From Isoetes taiwanensis (lineage: Eukaryota > Streptophyta > Lycopodiopsida > Isoetales > Isoetaceae): 64,000 nucleotides of DNA. Every line of letters starts with the position of its first letter. Position 1 is the first letter of the stretch. Of the stretch, positions 10,641-22,543 are shown piece after piece. The notes under the pieces are model-generated. The model worked only from the letters and a program-made list of their open reading frames with translations. It was not told the DNA's origin and searched no databases. The position numbers and the translations under genes were made by a program. The stretch spans positions 1,782,182-1,846,181 of the forward strand of contig JAJEKV010000080.1 in the NCBI GenBank assembly GCA_021234155.1, read 5' to 3'.

Positions 10641-13600
10641 TTATAGCAGTTTGGAAACAAACCCTGGATTCGCCCTCCTCAGATAAAGAATCAAACCAAC
10701 TCCAATAACAGCCACAGTGCAGCCAATTACAACTGTCTGCAAGCCACTTGTTGTACTCACAAGCTTAACGGGGTCAGTTGGAATTTCCGAGTTTGAGTAA
10801 TCCAGATATAATCTTAAACCCTGAATTTAAAAATGTGGTACCCATAAGCAATTGTATGGCGATATAGCATCCGCATAATAGATAAAATACCTTTAAATTT
10901 GTTGTCCGTGCAAAACTAACTGCTGCTATCAAGTCACTGTCACTTGATAGTAGTACCCGATCCCCCTCATCATCTTCATACTGCCCAGCCAGAGTTAGTT
11001 ACCCAAAGAAGAAAAAATATTTATAAACTTCACCTACCATGACTTGAGGAACTTTTGTGCGATCAATATCATCCCCCAGCCGCTGAACAATTGCAGACAT
11101 AAGCTCTGTAAGACTTTCAGTACCTGAAGAACAATTCCATTAGAATTGAATCCCAGTCAAATAACATTCCATTTAATGGCTCAGTGACGTATACCACAGT
11201 TAAATCTATGAACACGTCCACTTCTATCCTTCAACTTGAAAGAAAAAGAATTGGGTGGCCCAGCTAAGCTAAAAGTAGGTCTTCCAGCTTCTGAACCAAA
11301 GACATCTGATGTCATTGTCGCAGAGAAGTTGCTGTTTCATCACGAATAACAAGATTAAGCTTAAAACAAGAAACAAGGGATACCATTGAGAATCCAGTTA
11401 TTACCTTCTTGTATCTTCATCATCTTCCGGTGGTTCCATTGCAAATGCCGAGTCCCAGAACTTCTGCATCATTGTGCTTGAGATGTCACTAGAATCCCCA
11501 GCATTCCCAACCTGTCAAAATATTACGTATAAGAGAATGTTTGTTGAATAAGACTAATTTTTTAGGCTGGTAAGTAATCTTACATCTAACTGCTCCCTTC
11601 ACAAAAAGCTAAGACTATGTTCATATTTCAAAACTGTTACCAGTAAGTTCCAAGCAATTACTTACTCAGCGGAACATCTTTTGAAAATGCAGTGGAACAA
11701 AGATGCCTTTGAAATTTTCCAGGGTTATAATAGAGCATAATCATACCCTAGCTGACTTCCTAGTGAAAAAATGAGAATAGGATATCACAACTTACTGTTG
11801 CTACGGCGCCATGTGTAAGCTGTAGCACATCAAGGCAAGCAATTATCTGTCCATCTGTCAAAATGTTAAAATCAGCAATATTTTTTAAGACACCAATAAA
11901 GTATAGAACATTTTACCTTGATTGACAACAGGAAGGTGAAGAAATTTTCCATCATGCATAGTATGAAGTGCATCTACAATAGTTGTTTCTGGAGAAGCAC
12001 ACTCTGGATTAGGTGTCATCACCTGCAATGTAGTAAACTTATGATTTGTAAACATAATATAGCGTTGTAAATCACAGCATGCACTCAGCAGCAAAATCAA
12101 GGATGAAAAATTTGAAAAAAAACCTTGTCCACAGTAGTTATCTCAGGAGAAAGACCTGGGGCAACAACATGCAACAAAATATCTTTGGACCTGCATAAGA
12201 AAATTGTTTAGCATCTAATGATATAGAGAAGGTAAAACAGACAGGTTGTATGTACCATACGTTAGAATCCCTTGAGGCTTATTGGAACTTGTGACAACTA
12301 CGGAGCTAACCCGAAAATCACGCATTTTCTGCGCCGCAGTAAAAACACTATCAGAAGGCACCACAGTGGCAACCCTGCAACATATGCAATTGTCTAAGAA
12401 GAAAGAAGAATATATGCAGGCTCATACATCAACTTAAAACATAATTCATAAAACTTTAATAGACATAACAATCTGAAGGACCTCCAAAATTATGAGGGAA
12501 AAGAGTAAGAATAATGTATGTGTTGCCATAATAAAACATCTAAATAATCTTTACAAAATCAAACTCACGTACTTTGCACCTTCCGTGATCAGAGAACCTA
12601 CAGTTGGCCGATACATCCTTTCACGCAATGTTTCAATCACAGTAGACGGGGCTGTTCATAAAGCTTTGTTAGAATGCTAAGTCGTCCCAAAATGTTAGGA
12701 TGCAAATTGCAATAATTCCGTACCACCCATTCCATTTCCCCATTGTCGTTCAACATCTTCCACTGCAGCTGCAATTGCATTTCCTTTCTCTGCTGCCCTT
12801 TCCATGCGTGCAATTGCATCATATAGGCACTTAGTGATATCTAAAAGAGCCACGACTTCACCATTTTCCACAACAGGGAGATGCCTAAACTTTCCTGGAC
12901 AATGCCAACAGACAATAAAATATAGATTTAACAAACTCAAGTTAATAAGAAATCAAACCTTGCACCATCTTCTGTAGAGCATCAACTGCTGATGTCTCAC
13001 TCATGACGAAGACCGGATTTCTTGTCATCACTCTAGAAACAGGAGTGTCCTCAGGTCTAAGTCCCTCTGCAATTACCCTTGTGGCAATGTCCTACAACTC
13101 CATAGCATGTGTTAGGGACAGAAGAACTACTTATCCAGAATAATTGTCATAACCTAGTCAAGCAGTACCTTATCAGTAATGATTCCACATAATAATGCGC
13201 TTGAATCGGTAAGAAGTGCGGCATCCACCCGCCGGGTTGCCATTCTCCGGCATGCATCAGCAACAGTTGTGCCATCAGGTATTGTTAGTGCTTTGGACAG
13301 CCTTAGCTTTTTCACTGTGCGCTCTCCAGTCGACCTGTGATAATCCATAACTCAACCATTATATGCAATATAATAAAATCAGATGTAGATACACATGTTC
13401 TATTATTGAATGGACAATGTTGATAACAAAATGCCCAATTATTATTAAATTTACATAATTTAGCACGTCTTTTGTCAGAAACCAAATAGGAAACAAAAAA
13501 TACTTACTTTGAAAGGCTACTGGACCTTCTCATGCTACCGCTTTCAGAGGTGAGCTTCCTCCTGGAAAGGCTTCTTTTGGCAACATTAACACTTCCGTTA

Positions 13601-13656
13601 TTCCTAGCCGAACCTGGACCAGCTGAACTGCCTCCTACTGATCCTTGGCCACTCAT
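10641..13656 (-). CDS. CBS domain-containing protein with PB1 domain and C-terminal membrane anchor (CBSCBSPB type), 14 exons
   Basis: The exons, in transcript order, are 13508-13656, 13169-13334, 12959-13091, 12724-12894, 12573-12651, 12261-12374, 12124-12190, 11917-12022, 11796-11854, 11405-11511, 11195-11331, 11038-11123, 10891-10980 and 10641-10820. All junctions are GT-AG and in phase, giving 1644 nt (547 aa), close to the plant CBSCBSPB family length. A Ser/Arg-rich N-terminus precedes CBS pairs at about residues 60-180 and 220-350 (segments GKFRHLPVVENGEVVALLDI and GKFLHLPVV are typical). PB1 spans about 412-497 with an acidic OPCA-like motif YEDDEGDRVLLSSDSDL. A single membrane segment lies at about 515-535, followed by a short basic tail, which suggests a tail anchor. 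CBS pairs usually bind adenine nucleotides, but the partner here is unknown. An upstream in-frame ATG at 13731 would add 25 residues; I prefer 13656 because homologues start near it. It looks intact. Confidence 0.92.
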
Positions 13657-15353
13657 GGCGATACAAAACCAGCAGAAAAATCGGTCTTGAGCCAAAAATG
13701 CGCCACTCGAATCCTGAGATGCCTTAGGCAAAACCCATATGCTAAAACATCAAACCTTGATAAAATTTTCCCAGAATTTGAATTTGGGCCATGAATTCAG
13801 CAAATTGCCGCCTTCCAGCAATGCAATGGAAGCGCATATACTACCACTGTGCCTTGTATTCTCGCCGCCACGCTCCTCAAACAGAGTGTGGTTCGTGTGG
13901 GCAATGGCCGAGGATCGTATAACGGGCATCGGAATCGTTAGTTGGGTCATAATGTTCTGGGAAATTCAATCGCAGCCGCTGGTTGTGCATGCGAGCGAAC
14001 AAGGGAAACGTGCTTTCTGCCTCCATATATTTCAAACTAAGGAAATTGTTTTATTTATTTTATTTTATGCTAGATTCGGGGAAGTATGGACCACATGGGG
14101 TTTCTATGGCGTCTATAGAATATCCACTACCATTGAGCACATTAGATTTGATTTTTCAAGTGCACGACATGCACCCATGAAAACTCTCGTCCACAATTTT
14201 GCTTCTATGAAGCATGCATATACACTGTGTTCGTCTTTAGCCCTCAACTGTCATACTGCATGAGCTCCATCATTATCTTACAATTGCTCGTCTATGTGTT
14301 ATTTCTCTAACCTCCCATTCTCAAAGTAACATTATCCACTCCTTCGGCATTCCAACTATACAAACCTCACACCGCTCGCCACCTTTCATGGTCATTAATC
14401 CTCAAACGTGGAATTTTCTCAACACGTTGTTGATGTCGTGTGTGTTGAACTTGAATTAATTTCATGTATAGGGTCATGGATCAGGGATCCACTCCAAGCA
14501 GCCCTACAATTGCTATTGTGAATGGCGATCCAATGTCATTACCCTAAGTCATGAAATTTTGGAATATTTTTGGTCTTGCAACAAATTTGCCCCAATGAAT
14601 GTGCATAAACCTATGAAAAGTGCTTAGTGGTGGCAGGAATGAAGACACCCATTTCCTATGGCGTGTCTTTTATTATATCTACTCCCATGTGGAAGCTTCT
14701 ACATGTGACAATAGAATGTGTATCGCGTCTGTGACTACCATAAAATATTTTTCGAAAAAATCACATAAAAACAAATTGCTTTTCTAAACCATAGGTTGTT
14801 CTTGCACTCCAAAGCCTAGTTTTATGGATAGGGCTTGATATTTGCCATCATCACCTGCACCACAAACAAGCTATATCATTGTTCCCCCAAACTTTCCATC
14901 AAACAAGGATTGCCTGGGAAACAAGTGTTGCCATTTCAAATGCAAAAGATTTTTGAACCTTAGCTTTGTGTATTTTTTTTATTTTTTGCAGGTTTGCCTT
15001 TTTTGAGGTACAAGGATTCCTGCAATTATAACTTATCCATGTGCATCGCCACCTCATCTAAAATTACTTTACGCTGTTGGATCTTGATATGGGATCTTGA
15101 TATGGTTTAAGGTTAACATCTAACAAATGAGCTTGGGAGAGTGGCCAGTATGATTACGCATTAGGCGAAATCATATAGAGTTAATATATATCATGATTGG
15201 GAACAAAAGACAAAGGTAAAGACAAAGGTGTGCCAAAGGAGGCTAAAGTCATGGAGACATCTATAACTAGAAGCTAAACTTCAATTAGCGATATCTCTAT
15301 AGCTAGAGATCGAATTTGAGTGATTTTTACTTTCCTGTAACCGTCTCGGATTC
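13657..15353. other. Upstream region of the CBS/PB1 gene; no further gene recognised
   Basis: It contains the likely promoter and 5' UTR of the minus-strand CBS/PB1 gene at its left end. A 174-codon plus-strand ORF (13739-14263) overlaps this promoter but has no family signature and low-complexity composition, so I treat it as chance. The rest is AT-rich without clear repeats. Confidence 0.5.
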
Positions 15354-16054
15354 CTAGAGCTCCTACTGATATTGCTCAATAACCTATTGCTATCCCTGAT
15401 CCTAACTCTTGGTGTTGCATGTTAAGGACTGCTAGCTCGAGGGAGGAGCTATAAGTGGATGATGATTGTCAAATATGCCTTATTGTCTTTATGTTCCAGC
15501 CTAATATTGCTAGCTGAGTGGCCAGGCTGGGTGGAGAGCTCTTTTGATTAAGGCTTTAGCTATTAATTTATGTAAGGTTTTATGTTTGTTCAAGCGTTCG
15601 AGCTAAGATCGTATCAATTGGTATCAGAGCGTGGTTTTGATTTTCTTTGGAACTATGGGTAGTGGAACTATTGAGGGAGAAATAGCCAAAAGAGTGACAA
15701 GGGGTCAAAGAAGACTGATCTACTCCTTCACTCTTAAATCTAAACTTAAAAATGCCACTCTCTTTTTTCTAGAGCTCCTACTGATCTTGTTCAGTAATCT
15801 ATTACTGTCCTTAAGCTTAACTCTTGGAGTTTTATATTAAGTACTGCTATTTTGAGGGAGGAGCTATAAATGGATGCTAATTGTCCGATATGCCTTATTG
15901 TCTTTATGTTTCAACCTGATGTTACTACTTGAGTGGCTCGGTTGGGTGGAGAGCTCTTTTGATTAAGAATAGAATAGAATAGAATTGTAAGGCTTTAGCT
16001 ACTAATTTGTGTAAAGATTTTATTTTGTTCAGGTGTTCAGGCTAAGATCGTATC
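15354..16054 (+). mobile_element. TRIM-like mini retrotransposon: two direct repeats around a tRNA-Met primer site
   Basis: Two diverged direct repeats, 15354-15616 and 15769-16054, both run from CTAGAGCTCCTACTGAT to AAGATCGTATC, with shared segments such as GGGAGGAGCTATAA and GGTGGAGAGCTCTTTTGATTA. Directly after the first repeat, at 15619-15630, is TGGTATCAGAGC, the standard plant initiator-tRNA-Met primer-binding site. The unit spacing is about 415 bp and there is no protein coding capacity. This layout matches TRIM elements (terminal-repeat retrotransposons in miniature). The LTR start is uncertain: TGTTAAGGACTG near 15420 is an alternative, in which case the outer similarity means a tandem LTR-internal-LTR array. 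Confidence 0.75.
15619..15630 (+). promoter_or_regulatory. Primer-binding site, initiator tRNA-Met type
   Basis: TGGTATCAGAGC, complementary to the 3' end of plant initiator tRNA-Met, lies three bases after the end of an LTR-like repeat (…GATCGTATCA). This is the expected place for minus-strand DNA priming. Confidence 0.85.
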
Positions 16055-16284
16055 GGATCCAAGATTTTGAATTAGCAGTTCTAAAAAATATAAAATGACT
16101 GGGTCGAGCAAAAACTCGTTCCCCATTCTTAACATGTGGCACCTGCAGAAACAACATCAGATTTAAAGTCTGCAACCAGCTCTTTTAATATGCAGCACAA
16201 TAATAGGGGGTTTCAGGGGGATTTGACATGGATGTATAAATCATCATTCCTAAGACCACAAACCATGCCCCTGAAAAATTGAAT

Positions 16285-16510
16285 GGGTTATTATATATTA
16301 AAATATAGATTCAATAGAAAACATAGGTGTGTTAGCTCGCTAGTTGCATTGATTGAAGCATTCTTATTAGGATATTGAATTATTTTAGTAGATCGACTGG
16401 GTTATTATAAAAGAAGCATAGATTTAATAGAAAAAATAAGCATGTTAACTCAACTGATTGCATTGATTAAAGCATTCTTATTCGGATATTCAATTATTTT
16501 GGTAGACGAG
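16285..16510. repeat. Tandem duplication, 114-bp unit, two diverged copies
   Basis: The segment starting GGGTTATTATA at 16285 recurs at 16399 with the same order of motifs (ATAGATT-AATAGAAAA, TGTTA-CTC, TTGCATTGATT-AAGCATTCTTATT-GGATATT-AATTATTTT). It sits in AT-rich sequence 3' of the TRIM element. No coding potential is seen. Confidence 0.85.
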
Positions 16511-17397
16511 ATTTGAGTCTCGTATTTCATATTTCAAAACCACAACGAATTTGTATTTCGTATTTCAAATTCATAGGCGTCTCTAATCATAAGTGACCAT
16601 AGTTAAAATGAGAGGTGCCTAGAGGCCCCAACATACGATCTGTGCCATAGGATGGACGGATTTGATGACCAAAGTAGTCCAGGGTGTGCATCATTTAGAA
16701 TATATATAGCACAATACATATCTAGCATAATAATAGATGGTTCCTTTTGTATTTTGTTACCTTTTTTTCTATAGTTCTTATATGATTCGATGGACGTATT
16801 GCACGAGGCCTACTAATCAGTACATATATAGTGCACATTGCATTCTCATATTTGAATGACATATTATCTATGCTTTTGCAATGATTTTACATTTGCATAT
16901 ATTTTGCTTGATAAATTAAACATTTTCTAAATTCCAAAAAACCCAAAAACGGCATGCAAGCAATGGGACCTAGGGTTCCTGATTGAAGGGAAAATGTTTA
17001 GTTTGTAACATAGAAAGCTGGCTTTTGGACTCCTACTTATGGGCTCGGACCTTTGGGCTCCTGCTTTTGGGTTGTATTCAGTGTGGTCTGGATATAAATT
17101 TTAGTGTGGTGTGGCAAGTCATTTCAACTCCTCGCTCAGTTTGTTTCTATATGCCAGGGAGTCGAAAACTATCAAGAGGATCCTCATCGGAGGAGCATAG
17201 AATTTCACAAGATCGTGTGAGATATCTTTTGGGTATTGGAATGGTATGTTTCCTTTTAAACAGTGATGAATCCTTATCAAAACATAGCCCATTTTGGCCC
17301 CATACATATGCCAATGGAGGCCATGTGGTAAATATCCTCTCTTCATAAACTCCCTTAAATCATTTATAGCCCGGTATTGTGTTTGTGTATGTACATA
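16511..17397. other. No gene recognised
   Basis: AT-rich stretch before the chromovirus LTR. One 121-codon ORF on the plus strand and one of 75 codons opposite it have no recognisable family. Confidence 0.4.
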
Positions 17398-17797
17398 TGT
17401 CAGGCCCTAAGTCATCTAGGTATGTTACATACATATGTTGGGCCCTAGGTCATATAGGACCATTAGACCTAAGGATTATATGTTTAAAGGACAAGTGGCA
17501 TGCATAATAGAAGGGCCAAGTGTCTAAAGACAACCAGTTAAGTGGTTGTTCACGAGAGTTAATATATGCTTGCATGCATATGCGTGGCAGCATATCAGTA
17601 GAGTTGGTATGCTGTATACGACATCATAGATCTCATTATGTAGAATTGTTCTGGGAATGATTGGGAATTGCACTATGTTGTAGTATGGATCCAAGGGATC
17701 AATGCAAGTCTGGCGTAGGGAGTCCAAGGGGCTCAAGGAATAGGGAATCCATGGAATTCATGGTAGCCAGACTTGACCTCTTGTGAGGTTTTTAATA
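17398..17797 (+). mobile_element. 5' LTR of a chromovirus family (about 400 bp)
   Basis: It starts TGTCAGGCCCTAAGTCAT and ends GGTTTTTAATA, and is followed directly by a decayed primer-binding site (TGCCATCAGAGC, 17799-17810). The same repeat occurs in direct orientation at 28405-28802 and inverted at 29430-29811. Shared internal motifs include GGGCCCTAGGTCATATAGG, GAAGGGCCAAGTGTCTAAAG and GGCAGCAT. A direct repeat of GGCCCTA-GTCAT lies within its first 60 bases. Confidence 0.8.
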
Positions 17798-17798
17798 T

Positions 17799-17810
17799 TG
17801 CCATCAGAGC
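17799..17810 (+). promoter_or_regulatory. Decayed tRNA-Met primer-binding site of the chromovirus family
   Basis: TGCCATCAGAGC differs from the canonical TGGTATCAGAGC at two bases. A less decayed copy, GGGTATCAGAGC, heads the matching internal fragment at 31084-31095. Confidence 0.65.
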
Positions 17811-18260
17811 AATGTTCGTTCTCCTCTTATGGCAATTAACGAGGTTAATTGTGGGATGTTGAACAGGGAGTGGTTCTTCTATTTTTTTCCTTGTGTTGTG
17901 TGTTTGTTACAGGTTGTGGCGGCATTTCAAAGAGCCAAGGGCTCTTGCACTGGTGAAAGGAGATCACGGACTCTCGAGTGTAGTAATGGAATAATTGGTC
18001 ATATCTAGGTCATGAGAAACTTACTGAGGTTATGCATAACTATCCCAGTGATATTATATTAAGATTATTCCTTCACCTAACTGGATTCACATAGGGTGTA
18101 GTCGCTCCAACGGGTATTTGGGCAACGAATCTAACCCATAGAGACCTATCCCAGTGATTTTTGCATTCAACGCAAGCATTGGATTCGTATCTACTGCTAA
18201 CAATGTTTCTCAGTAATTTTCAAATGACTTGGGAAAGGTTTGCATGTGTTTGCAGATGCT
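17811..18260 (+). mobile_element. 5' internal (leader/gag-proximal) sequence of the chromovirus family
   Basis: The sequence from TTCTCCTCTTATGGCAATTAACGAGG onward, through CATTTCAAAGAGCCAAGG and GGAGATCACGGACTC to GTGTAGTCGCTCCAA, recurs inverted at 29050-29416 and again in direct orientation at 31096-31411. No long ORF survives. The right end is set where similarity to the other copies fades. Confidence 0.65.
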
Positions 18261-19332
18261 CAAGGTCTCCTTCTCTATTTACATGCCTATTACCTTCAAA
18301 CGGCACACATCTTTGGCGCCTCGGGCAGTAAATGATTGATTCACATGTCTTTGTGTTTGTTTAGGACTGAAGCATTCATTTATCGGTGTTCGTCAAAAAA
18401 AAGGAGCAATGCCATAGGTTTTCATTTCCTAATTGTGGTTCTTTAATCTCTTAAAATTTGTCTCTTTGTTTTTATCCTGTCCGCCATAGCTAGCATGTAA
18501 TCTTTTGGGCACTTAGCTTCTTAAATTTAGGGTATGACAGCGTGTTCAAACTCCCAGATCTGCATGTTAACAAGCATATGGAGTAGTGTGGCCCACCTCT
18601 TTGAATCTCGATCTACAAGGAAATGTACGATGATGTGGTTTCATGTCAAATAGATAAGATTATGTACTGATGGTATTCAATTTTTTGCAGCAAGTGAAGA
18701 GATTGTCCAAGGTATTCTATTACAATGGTTTACTGATTTCTGCCACTTCTGTCACCATCCTCCTTTGGATGCATGGTAAAAATGATAGTCATGCAAGACA
18801 TCAGTTTCGAACTTAAAAAGAACTTGCAGTGGCGGTAGATTCAAATTTATGATCGTTTTACCATACGAATTTATTAGGCGAGACATCTTTATGTGGCAAT
18901 CCATAAGAGACTGTAAGTTGTCTTTTGAGTTTTCTTTGCACGAATGCATGCAAGAAGCTAATATACTGGAGCAACCAGAATAACAAAGACATATGACATC
19001 TTGTGGATGTTGTTTGGTATTACGCTACTAGTGAGGTCCTTTGCCATGCTACAAGTTATGATGTTGTTATATAAATACTTAATTCTATAATTTATCTGAA
19101 GTATGTAATGCTTATAAATGCTTCATGAGTATACTATGGTTTAAAGTGGTATTTTTGACCCTCATTGTCATAGTGCTATATATCTTCTATTAATTTAGGT
19201 CTTCGCTATGATTCAATTTATGCTTAACTGCCACAGTCGATGGGGTTATAAGCTTTTTGCACTAGGGTGACCATATTATTTTGTTCAATTTACTCTATGT
19301 AATAACTGTTGTTGAATGGTATGCAGCGTTGA
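18261..19332. other. No gene recognised
   Basis: About 1.1 kb of AT-rich sequence. No ORF above 65 codons has a family signature. Introns or decayed exons of the thioesterase-like fragment at 19333 could lie here, but I could not identify any. Confidence 0.4.
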
Positions 19333-19518
19333 ATGGTATGCAGCACGTGGGTAATGATCAAGAAAGATACAAGAAGGTTCCCCAGGATACCAAAGGATAT
19401 GCAAGCAGAGATATCTCCATACTATTTAGACCGTTGTGTGATTCAAGATGATTTATTATCGAATATGAAGAAGCTTGATGATGATGCACCACATAGGCCA
19501 AATATTGCAGTAGGTTGA
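19333..19518 (+). pseudogene. Acyl-ACP thioesterase (FATB-like) gene fragment
   Basis: A 61-codon open stretch reads STWVMIKKDTRRFPRIPKDM, then AEISPYYLDR and MKKLDDDAP. Plant FATB enzymes have at this place a (V)WVMMNK-TRRLSKIPDEVR-EI-PYFL segment followed by KLDD. FATB hydrolyses saturated acyl-ACP in plastids to release free fatty acids. Only this one exon-sized piece was found; neither the upstream hot-dog domain nor the downstream GLTPRWSDLDVN(Q)H part with the catalytic residues is visible nearby. It sits within a mosaic of chromovirus pieces, so it is either a relic of a host gene or a fragment carried in by a mobile element. The family call rests on motif memory, not on a search. Confidence 0.55.
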
Positions 19519-20149
19519 AGGTCATTAGTGATCTTTAAAGAGTTAATGAAATCAATCCTTAGAATACTTTAGCAGAAAAGAATCTGCAGAAGTCTATTCT
19601 AATCACATGAAATGCTGGACAATATTGCACTAAGCTTAGCAGCTATTGTGGTGCAAAATGGAGCCTATCAGGTGGAAAGTTGCTGAAACTAAATATTTGA
19701 ACTACCTTCTATTGTAACATAGCATGATTGTTTCCACATAGCCATGTGAAAGTACCTGATGTACTATGAGTGGAGCTCAGAAGAATCACAGCCTGTCGGA
19801 TGTAAGATGTAAGATTGGCTCTATACAAGAAGCAAAGTTTCTAAAGATCTTTAAGAACTTTATTGTCTTTTGAGACTGAGCATTCATGTGTCAAAGGATG
19901 TCCTGAGGTTCTACATTTCAAACTTGAGCATCTTGAGGCTTTGAAGGGAAAGTCAATGTGTCAAATGATGTTCTGAGATTGAAATGTAGAAATAGAAACA
20001 TGTTAGAGAGCACTATTCCACTATTGTTCACAAAGGCCTCGAGATTGAGATGTAGAAGCATTAAACATTCTTTTGGGTTTCTTTTATCTTGCTTTGTAAA
20101 CCATACATTGGTTTTATCAAAGTCCCATGACTTCTATATTTGTAAGTGA
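19519..20149. other. No gene recognised
   Basis: About 630 bp downstream of the thioesterase-like fragment. Partial repeats such as TGTGTCAAA-GATGT-CTGAG at about 19890 and 19956 suggest a local duplication. No protein family was recognised. Confidence 0.4.
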
Positions 20150-20154
20150 GCAAG

Positions 20155-21812
20155 TGTGACGCTCCCTACAAAATATACGGCGCCCCGCCATACACCCCGT
20201 AGGAAATCCCCCATCCGGTCTTTCGACCGCACGGGCCCTCCGTCTATCCCGCACCCCAGGGTATCCCTATTGCGGGAAGGGGACACGAAGGTGTCTTGCG
20301 CGCCCTTCCCCTATGGGTTCCTATCACAGTGGAAGCATAAACAACGTCAGAACTAGCAATAACAATATATCATACTACCCGGAAGGGTAGCACATCCACA
20401 TATCCATAGCTACAACAGAGATAATCATATGCCATAAAACATGAGAGCTCTTACCCAAGGCTCGGACTCATGGGGAGGTAGACCGACGGCTAGGCCTCAA
20501 GATAGAGCAGACCGAGTCATAACAATGGTGGGGCTGGCTATAGACAATGGCTAGGGTTGACCACTCCATCCGCCCCTTCTGTGCATACTTTGCAGATGGG
20601 CTAGATTAGGCTCTGGCATGACTCTAGCCTTCCGGATATGCAATCCCATGGTATCACCCATCGGGATTACTCTAGGTTGCATCTCCCTGGCCAGGGTCTA
20701 GAGGTTCCACGGGTGGCTAGAGAATCGTGGCGACACACGATTCGTCCCCCACTTACCCCCCAAAACAAGAGCCAGGCCAACAACTGCAACTCTTGAGAGG
20801 CAGGGCAACACCATTGCCCCAGGAGGTGTCGAACCCATGCCCGGCCCACACGAAGTGACCGGCCATAAGCCTAGCCCGCTATGGGGTCCCCAGTAGCTAC
20901 GCTCAGCAGGGACCCTCCCTCCATATCTCCTCTAGCCCCGTTGTGTAGTGCTGAGTCACATCATAGCCCCCTTAGCCCGGTGGGTTCATATGCACAGGCC
21001 GCATAATAATAGGAACTAAAGGGTCTAAACTAGAAGCATCACTAAGTAATGGCTACTAGGTCTCTACCCCCCTTCCCAATACAAGAGGAGCAAACATGAT
21101 CAACCAACATCACATGTCCACATAACATGGTAATAATGAGAATAACATCTATACCTAATCATATGTATCTAACTTATAGTTAGGGTTCATTGATTAGGGT
21201 TCAATGTGTTGTGTAGAGTCATGCATCTAACCGAATGATTAGGGTTCAAGATCTAAACTGAGGGCTCTAGAATGGCTCTACTAGAGACATGAGATGCTAA
21301 CTCATCTGGAATCCTAACTTCCAGATGATCTACCAAGAACTCTATGCCAAAATACCTGCTCTCGAAGAACTCCCTCCTGCTCCCGGCGTCTCCATGGTCT
21401 TCGAGGTGTTCGAGGTAGCTCCCACTCCTACTGATGCGCTCACGCTCCGGGGCCTACTGTGCTAGGCTATGCCACAGCAGACGGTTCTCGAAACGGAGTT
21501 TCGAGCACGAAGAAGGTTCCCGGACGGTTGGAGCCAGAAAAGAGGCCTAGGGTTAGGGTTTAGGCCTTTATAGGTTAGGGTTTACATGTTATGCCACCTT
21601 GCTCCAATAGGGTGGTTCCGTGTGGCGGGTGCCCAATAGGTTAAGGCCACGTGGAAAATGGTCTTAACCTAAGGTTGCTAAGTTATATGAATAACTTAGC
21701 CATGCACCCTATGCCACTAATCTATGGTATACAAGGCTATGAAGGTAGACTTGTATAGTGACGGACCTGGAAATATACGTATGTATGGCATATATTTCCC
21801 TGGAACGTCACA
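20155..21812 (+). mobile_element. Solo LTR, 1658 bp, with perfect 5-bp target duplication GCAAG
   Basis: It begins TGTGACGCTCCCTACAAAAT and ends CCTGGAACGTCACA, with inverted termini TGTGACG…CGTCACA. GCAAG is present at 20150-20154 and at 21813-21817. The TG…CA ends, the 5-bp target duplication and the lack of any internal coding region fit a solo LTR left after LTR-LTR recombination. A second copy with its own target duplication lies at 54302-55878 and an inverted fragment at 23853-24698. The sequence is GC-richer than its surroundings and has no ORF of note. Confidence 0.88.
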
Positions 21813-21817
21813 GCAAG

Positions 21818-22543
21818 GGGTTAACATCTATAATTGATACATCTACTTAACAAGTCTACTTAATAATTGTAATCCTTTTTATCCATATATTGTTCCTTAT
21901 GCATTTTGTCTTCTAATTTCGTCAGCTCATAATTTAATAAATTATTGTATTTAGCAAGTCCTAAAGATTGTGCTACACAATCCTTGACATGTAGAGTTCA
22001 CGATTTAGGTTAATGTAGTTTAGATTTCACATAGTATAATTTCTCACCTAAATCCTAAACCCTAAACCATAAGTTGCCACAAAATTGACAACAAAAACAA
22101 TAATGGACCACATCAACACACATCAATGTTTTCATTGCAAAAAATATTGATGTGAATGATTATTTTTCCTCTCAAGGTCCTTATAATCTTGCTAATGAAC
22201 CATTTGTTTAATGAAATCTAATACAATGATTTTCTTCAAGAACTTTGATAACAAATAGATGTAAGATGAATCACTCAGATGTATCAGCCATTATCACTCT
22301 TTTTGTTGCTTTTAAGGATCGTTTCTTCGGAAGGCATACATGTTCATATAAGATTAGATAATAGTGTGTTTACATTTAAGAACAAGATATGTTATCATCA
22401 TGCAGATGAGTGTCTCCTATTTCTATTCAACTACAATCATGCAATATGCCTTTTTGCCCATAACATTTACATAGATTTTATAAATTCTATTGTAACTGCA
22501 GAATCTAGTACCCTAGACCCATTCTGCACGCTCTCGAGAAGCA
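21818..22543. other. No gene; probably the body of a Helitron ending at 22571
   Basis: AT-rich sequence with a TAAATCCTAAACCCTAAACC motif near 22050. It precedes a Helitron-like 3' terminus. The Helitron 5' end (TC after an A) could not be fixed. Confidence 0.35.

Noticed and set aside
13739-14263. 174-codon plus-strand ORF
   Set aside because: It overlaps the promoter side of the CBS/PB1 gene, has no family motif and no supporting splice or repeat context. It is likely chance in AT-rich DNA.
20155-21812. TIR DNA transposon instead of solo LTR
   Set aside because: The termini are inverted, but TG…CA ends with exact 5-bp target duplications at two independent loci fit an LTR better. No transposase relic is present.
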